A DNA stretch of 9,081 bases, from NCBI GenBank assembly GCA_036847185.1, contig DAIUAM010000084.1, positions 1 to 9,081 of the forward strand. Direction: 5' to 3'. Origin of the DNA: UBA4738 sp002413305. GTDB lineage: Bacteria > Actinomycetota > UBA4738. How positions within the stretch are numbered: the stretch's first letter is position 1; each line of letters begins with the position of its first letter. This document shows, one piece after another, positions 6,699 through 9,081 of the stretch. The notes beneath the pieces were generated by a model that saw only the letters and a list, made by a program, of their open reading frames with translations, searched no databases and had not been told where the DNA came from. Position numbers and translations under genes: made by a program.

Positions 6699-7774
6699 CT
6701 GCGAGCGACGAGCTCGCGCAGGCGGGCCTGCTCTCGAGGGACTCGGGGCCTGCAGGGCTTTCGGTCACCCTCGTTGAGCGGCGGAATCGAACCCTGCTCG
6801 TCACGCGGGACGGTGGATCCGGGTTCGCGATCAAGCGGGCTCCCGGCAGTCAGGTGCCGTCTTTCCTACGAGATGAGGCAGCCATCCTGAAGTACCTCTG
6901 GTTCGCGGACCCGGCCGGCGCGACCCGGTGGCTCCCGCGGCTCCTTGCGTACGACGAGGATCGCGACGTCATGATCACCGGGCTGTTCCCGCAGGCCTCC
7001 GACCTCGGTTCGTACCACGAACGCGTGGGGCGATTCCCGAGTTGGATCGGCCGAGCCATCGGGGAGGCACTTTCCTGGTTGCACGGTCTTTCCTTGCCCC
7101 AGAGGACCGACTCGGCCGTGCGGGTCGTGGCACCGCTCGCCATCCGCCTGCACGAGCCGACCCTGGAGGACTACCCGGACATGAGCCCCGCGAACGCCCG
7201 GCTCATCGCGATCGTTCAGTCGAGACCGGGGCTGATCCAGGCGTTGGACGAACTCGGTCGCGGTTGGCACGGTAACGCGCTCGTCCACGATGACATCCGG
7301 TTCGACAACGTGCTCGCCCGCGCACGGACCCGTGGTGCATCGTCGCTCTGCATCGTCGACTGGGAGGTGGCTGGATTCGGCGACCCAGCCTGGGATGTCG
7401 GCGCGGCGTTCGCCGGGTACCTCGAAACGTGGATCCTCTCCTTCCCGATCGCTCGCCCCGATGCGCTCCATCGGCCGGAGGGAGAAGCGCGGCATCCGCT
7501 CGAGGCCATCAAGCCCGCGATCCGAACGATGTGGCGATCCTACGTCGCAGGCTCCGGCCTTGATGAGGGTGCAGCCGGGGGATTCCTGCGCCGAAGCGTC
7601 CTGTTCTGCGCAGCCCGGCTCCTGCAGGCCGCCTACGAGCGCTCCGAAGGCCAGTCAGAGTTGCTCGGGCACGACACCCTGCTCGTCCAGGTCGCGGACA
7701 ACATCGTCGCCCGCCCCGAAGATGCGGTCTCACAGCTGCTGGGCCTGCTCCCCGAGCATTGGCTCGCGGCGTGA
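6632..7774 (+). CDS. APH-fold phosphotransferase, probable Ser/Thr kinase of a split RiPP dehydratase
   Basis: About 380 residues belonging to the aminoglycoside phosphotransferase (APH, PF01636-type) superfamily. Visible features are the nucleotide-binding stretch ending FAIK (Lys codon at 6833), the catalytic loop VHDDIRFDNVL (7283-7315, H-x-D-x4-N pattern), and the metal-binding IVDWEVAGFGDPAWDVG beginning near 7352. The start is uncertain. No ATG, GTG or TTG occurs in frame between 6661 and a GTG near 6860, which lies beyond the ATP-binding Lys, so translation must begin inside the preceding gene: GTG 6632 (used here), TTG 6659, or ATG 6458. The overlap with the 130-residue gene is therefore at least 40 bases. 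APH-like kinases beside HopA1 proteins (Cao7/Cao9 in cacaoidin, LxmK/LxmY in lexapeptide, TvaC/TvaD in thioviridamide) phosphorylate precursor Ser/Thr for elimination. A small-molecule or antibiotic kinase is the alternative; the HopA1 neighbour argues against it. Confidence 0.82.
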   Translation: MVAGRPDPVLLPPDPHPLAALLTASDELAQAGLLSRDSGPAGLSVTLVERRNRTLLVTRDGGSGFAIKRAPGSQVPSFLRDEAAILKYLWFADPAGATRWLPRLLAYDEDRDVMITGLFPQASDLGSYHERVGRFPSWIGRAIGEALSWLHGLSLPQRTDSAVRVVAPLAIRLHEPTLEDYPDMSPANARLIAIVQSRPGLIQALDELGRGWHGNALVHDDIRFDNVLARARTRGASSLCIVDWEVAGFGDPAWDVGAAFAGYLETWILSFPIARPDALHRPEGEARHPLEAIKPAIRTMWRSYVAGSGLDEGAAGGFLRRSVLFCAARLLQAAYERSEGQSELLGHDTLLVQVADNIVARPEDAVSQLLGLLPEHWLAA

Positions 7775-8781
7775 TGGACTTCGGCGGCCAGCTCGAAGCT
7801 TCGGTAAGCGCCGTCCGGATCCGCCGACCCACCCGTTTCACGTGGGTGGGCCAGTGGTCGGCGCCTCCACCGGCCGCTCTGGAACGCGCGATGACCAGCT
7901 CCGATCGGCGCCAGTATCTCGTCGACGCGCTCGCAAGCCGACTCTACCGGGACTTCTACGCAAGCGGCACCGTCCGACCCGCGAGCGCGGATGGGCAGGG
8001 GATGGCGCGACCCGATCCCGCGTTCCTGGCCGGTTTGATCGAAGCCAATCGCGGCACCGGCCCGTGGGAGGGCGGCTGGCGCGTCGTCGGGCACGACCGG
8101 GCCGGGATCCGGGTCGAGCAAAAGGGGCTGACGCTCCTCGCACCCTCCGACGCCTGCCGGCCGGTGAGGAGCGACGAAGCGTTCGCCCTCGGAACCGGCG
8201 TTGAGCTGCACCTCCCCAATGCATTCCTCGGTAGCTCGCTCGGCCAGTACACGGCGCTGGGCAATCTCTCGTTGCCGGGGCCCGGGCACGATGCGCGGAC
8301 CCGCGTGTACTGGCATCTGACACCCGAGGGCGCGGAGCCCTTCATCCGCTTCGGCACCGAACGCCTCAATGAGGAACGGATCCCTTTCCGCCTGAAGGTC
8401 CTGCACCATCCGAAGTCTTTCGATCGGTGCGACGCGGGCGTGCTCTACCTGCCGCAGCGCCACCTGGCGGCCGCCAGGCCGAGCCTGCTGGAGATGCTCG
8501 ACGCCCTCCGCCCCAACCTGCTCGACGGTGTGCCCGCGTTGACGAAGCCCGCCGCCACGGGCGTTGCCTTCGCCGACGACCCGCCGGCCGGCCGGAGTTT
8601 CGGCATGCATCGGTGCCGGCTGATCGCGGAGGGCATGATGAGAGCGCACGAAACGGGCCACCGGTCCCTGGGGGATCGTCTGGAGACCGTCCTCAGTGTG
8701 TTTCGGGAAGCGGATCTCGACCCGCTCCGGCCATATCTGAATCCCCGGTCGTCGAGCCGATTCGAGGCCCTGGAACGCTGA
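7774..8781 (+). CDS. HopA1-family protein, probable phospho-Ser/Thr lyase of a class V lanthipeptide-type pathway
   Basis: A 335-residue protein. ATG 7774 overlaps the kinase stop by one base (TGATG), so the two are almost certainly translationally coupled; no Shine-Dalgarno is needed or seen. The C-terminal two thirds carry the HopA1 signature: VYWHLTPEGAEPFIR (178-192), LNEERIPFRLKVLHHP (198-213), FDRCDAGVLYL (216-226), VPALTKPAATGVAFADDPP (253-271), SFGMHRCRLIAEGM (275-288) and RPYLNP (319-324). The family is named after a Pseudomonas type III effector, but in Gram-positive RiPP clusters HopA1 proteins (Cao9, LxmY, TvaD) are the lyases that remove phosphate from phospho-Ser/Thr to give dehydroamino acids. 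Length is typical for stand-alone bacterial homologues. An alternative start at ATG 7891 would delete a plausible N-terminal strand (RFTWVGQW) and is less likely. Acting as a lyase on the 130-residue neighbour is inference. Confidence 0.88.
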   Translation: MDFGGQLEASVSAVRIRRPTRFTWVGQWSAPPPAALERAMTSSDRRQYLVDALASRLYRDFYASGTVRPASADGQGMARPDPAFLAGLIEANRGTGPWEGGWRVVGHDRAGIRVEQKGLTLLAPSDACRPVRSDEAFALGTGVELHLPNAFLGSSLGQYTALGNLSLPGPGHDARTRVYWHLTPEGAEPFIRFGTERLNEERIPFRLKVLHHPKSFDRCDAGVLYLPQRHLAAARPSLLEMLDALRPNLLDGVPALTKPAATGVAFADDPPAGRSFGMHRCRLIAEGMMRAHETGHRSLGDRLETVLSVFREADLDPLRPYLNPRSSSRFEALER

Positions 8782-8788
8782 GCAAGGC

Positions 8789-8807
8789 CCTCGGCTCGGT
8801 GCCGAGG
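8789..8807 (+). terminator. Short GC hairpin after the HopA1 gene, weak terminator candidate
   Basis: CCTCGGC pairs perfectly with GCCGAGG around a five-base loop, starting eight bases after the HopA1 stop. There is no T-run after it (ATGGGCGGGGG), so it is not a standard intrinsic terminator. It may instead be a 3'-end stabilising hairpin or a chance stem in GC-rich DNA. Confidence 0.25.
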
Positions 8808-8893
8808 ATGGGCGGGGGAGCTGCCGGCGCGTCTGGTCCTGGCGGCAGACGCCCGGGGCGATGCCGCCGATTTCTCAGGCGCCGGGTGTTCGA

Positions 8894-8953
8894 GTTTTCA
8901 ACCGGTAATGATTGATCCGGAGGTGCTCCCCGCGGCCTGACCCGTTTTCAACC
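8894..8953 (+). repeat. Direct repeat GTTTTCAACC, two copies 50 bp apart
   Basis: The identical decamer GTTTTCAACC occurs at 8894-8903 and 8944-8953. The second copy is flanked by CCTGACC at both 8936 and 8952. AT-rich decamers repeated exactly are unusual in this composition and may mark protein-binding sites, but nothing links them to a named regulator. Confidence 0.35.
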
Positions 8954-9006
8954 TGACCTCGTGTCATGACGCCGATCTGTCGGTCGTGGGGGAGCCCTCC
9001 GTTGCA

Positions 9007-9018
9007 CCGACCGGTCGG
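9007..9018. repeat. 12-bp perfect palindrome CCGACCGGTCGG
   Basis: CCGACCGGTCGG equals its reverse complement. An upstream CGGTCG (8981-8986) could alternatively pair with CGACCG (9008-9013) to make a larger stem around a GGAG/CTCC core. It could be an operator or structured leader for a gene beyond the window. Confidence 0.25.
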
Positions 9019-9081
9019 GCGGATCGTGACCTGATAGCGCCTCTATGTCAAAGCAGGCTCGAGACGAACGGCACGATCGGC

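Larger units (their letters stand above)
8782..9081. other. Gene-free end of window
   Basis: I see no supportable gene here on either strand. Short ATG frames exist (for example a 22-codon one at 8966) but lack ribosome binding sites. A TTGACA reading leftward at 9051-9046 has only a poor -10 (CACGAT) 17 bp on. The stretch is less GC-rich than the genes around it, as expected for an intergenic control region; a following gene may begin beyond the window. Confidence 0.5.

Noticed and set aside
6632..7774. Kinase as an aminoglycoside resistance gene
   Set aside because: The fold is shared, but coupling to a HopA1 gene and the non-standard catalytic loop (HDDIRFDN) fit a RiPP-type kinase better.
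7774..8781. HopA1 protein as a type III secretion effector
   Set aside because: There are no secretion genes, the host looks Gram-positive or monoderm-like, and the kinase pairing matches RiPP pathways.
8808..8915. A 36-codon frame starting ATG 8808 as a possible precursor peptide
   Set aside because: It has no spacing between GAGG and ATG, overlaps the hairpin edge, and encodes an Arg-rich stretch typical of a non-coding frame.
8966..9034. A 22-codon frame (MTPICRSWGS start) as a short precursor peptide
   Set aside because: It contains Cys and Ser/Thr but has no Shine-Dalgarno and is no better than chance frames of this size.
9023..9051. Leftward TTGACA with CACGAT as a promoter for a small RNA
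   Set aside because: The -35 is perfect but the -10 matches only three bases, and no gene or intrinsic terminator follows on the minus strand.

Overview
The window is GC-rich DNA (roughly two-thirds G+C or more, with third codon positions almost always G or C). It fits an Actinomycetota or Chloroflexota genome, probably a soil-type lineage. The hints are composition, frequent GTG starts, and a giant BTAD-cyclase-ATPase-TPR regulator of a kind common in those phyla. I cannot place it more closely, and there is no rRNA, tRNA or phage marker.

Left part, minus strand (45-1843). An exported protein of about 407 residues that looks like a beta-propeller (DUF4185/DUF5005-like) is followed by an OafA-type membrane acyltransferase. 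The acyltransferase keeps its N-terminal active-site region but stops abruptly after about 170 residues, so it looks broken.

Centre (1844-6198). A divergent control region holds five CTGA(A/G) repeats spaced 11-10-11-10 bp, which is helical phasing. A 10-bp palindrome follows, then a near-perfect Shine-Dalgarno that leads into ATG-TAG, a start codon directly followed by a stop. Downstream is a regulator of about 1397 residues: OmpR-type winged helix plus BTAD (SARP-like), a class III nucleotide cyclase with its key residues present, an AAA/STAND ATPase with Walker A and B, and a TPR-like C-terminal half. The repeat array is the obvious candidate for its own binding site.

Right part (6199-8781), plus strand. 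A promoter-like sequence and a small leader hairpin precede a tightly overlapping three-gene unit: a 130-residue protein ending in a Cys-, Ser/Thr- and Pro-containing tail, an APH-fold phosphotransferase, and a HopA1-family protein whose ATG overlaps the kinase stop (TGATG). An APH-type kinase with a HopA1-type lyase is the split Ser/Thr dehydratase known from class V lanthipeptide and thioamitide (RiPP) pathways. The 130-residue protein may therefore be an atypical precursor with a long folded leader, or a small partner protein. This cassette, next to a SARP-like regulator, is the best candidate here for an undescribed system. No cyclase, protease, YcaO, decarboxylase or transporter is visible.

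The last 300 bases (8782-9081) hold no gene I can support, only a short hairpin, a repeated decamer and a 12-bp palindrome.
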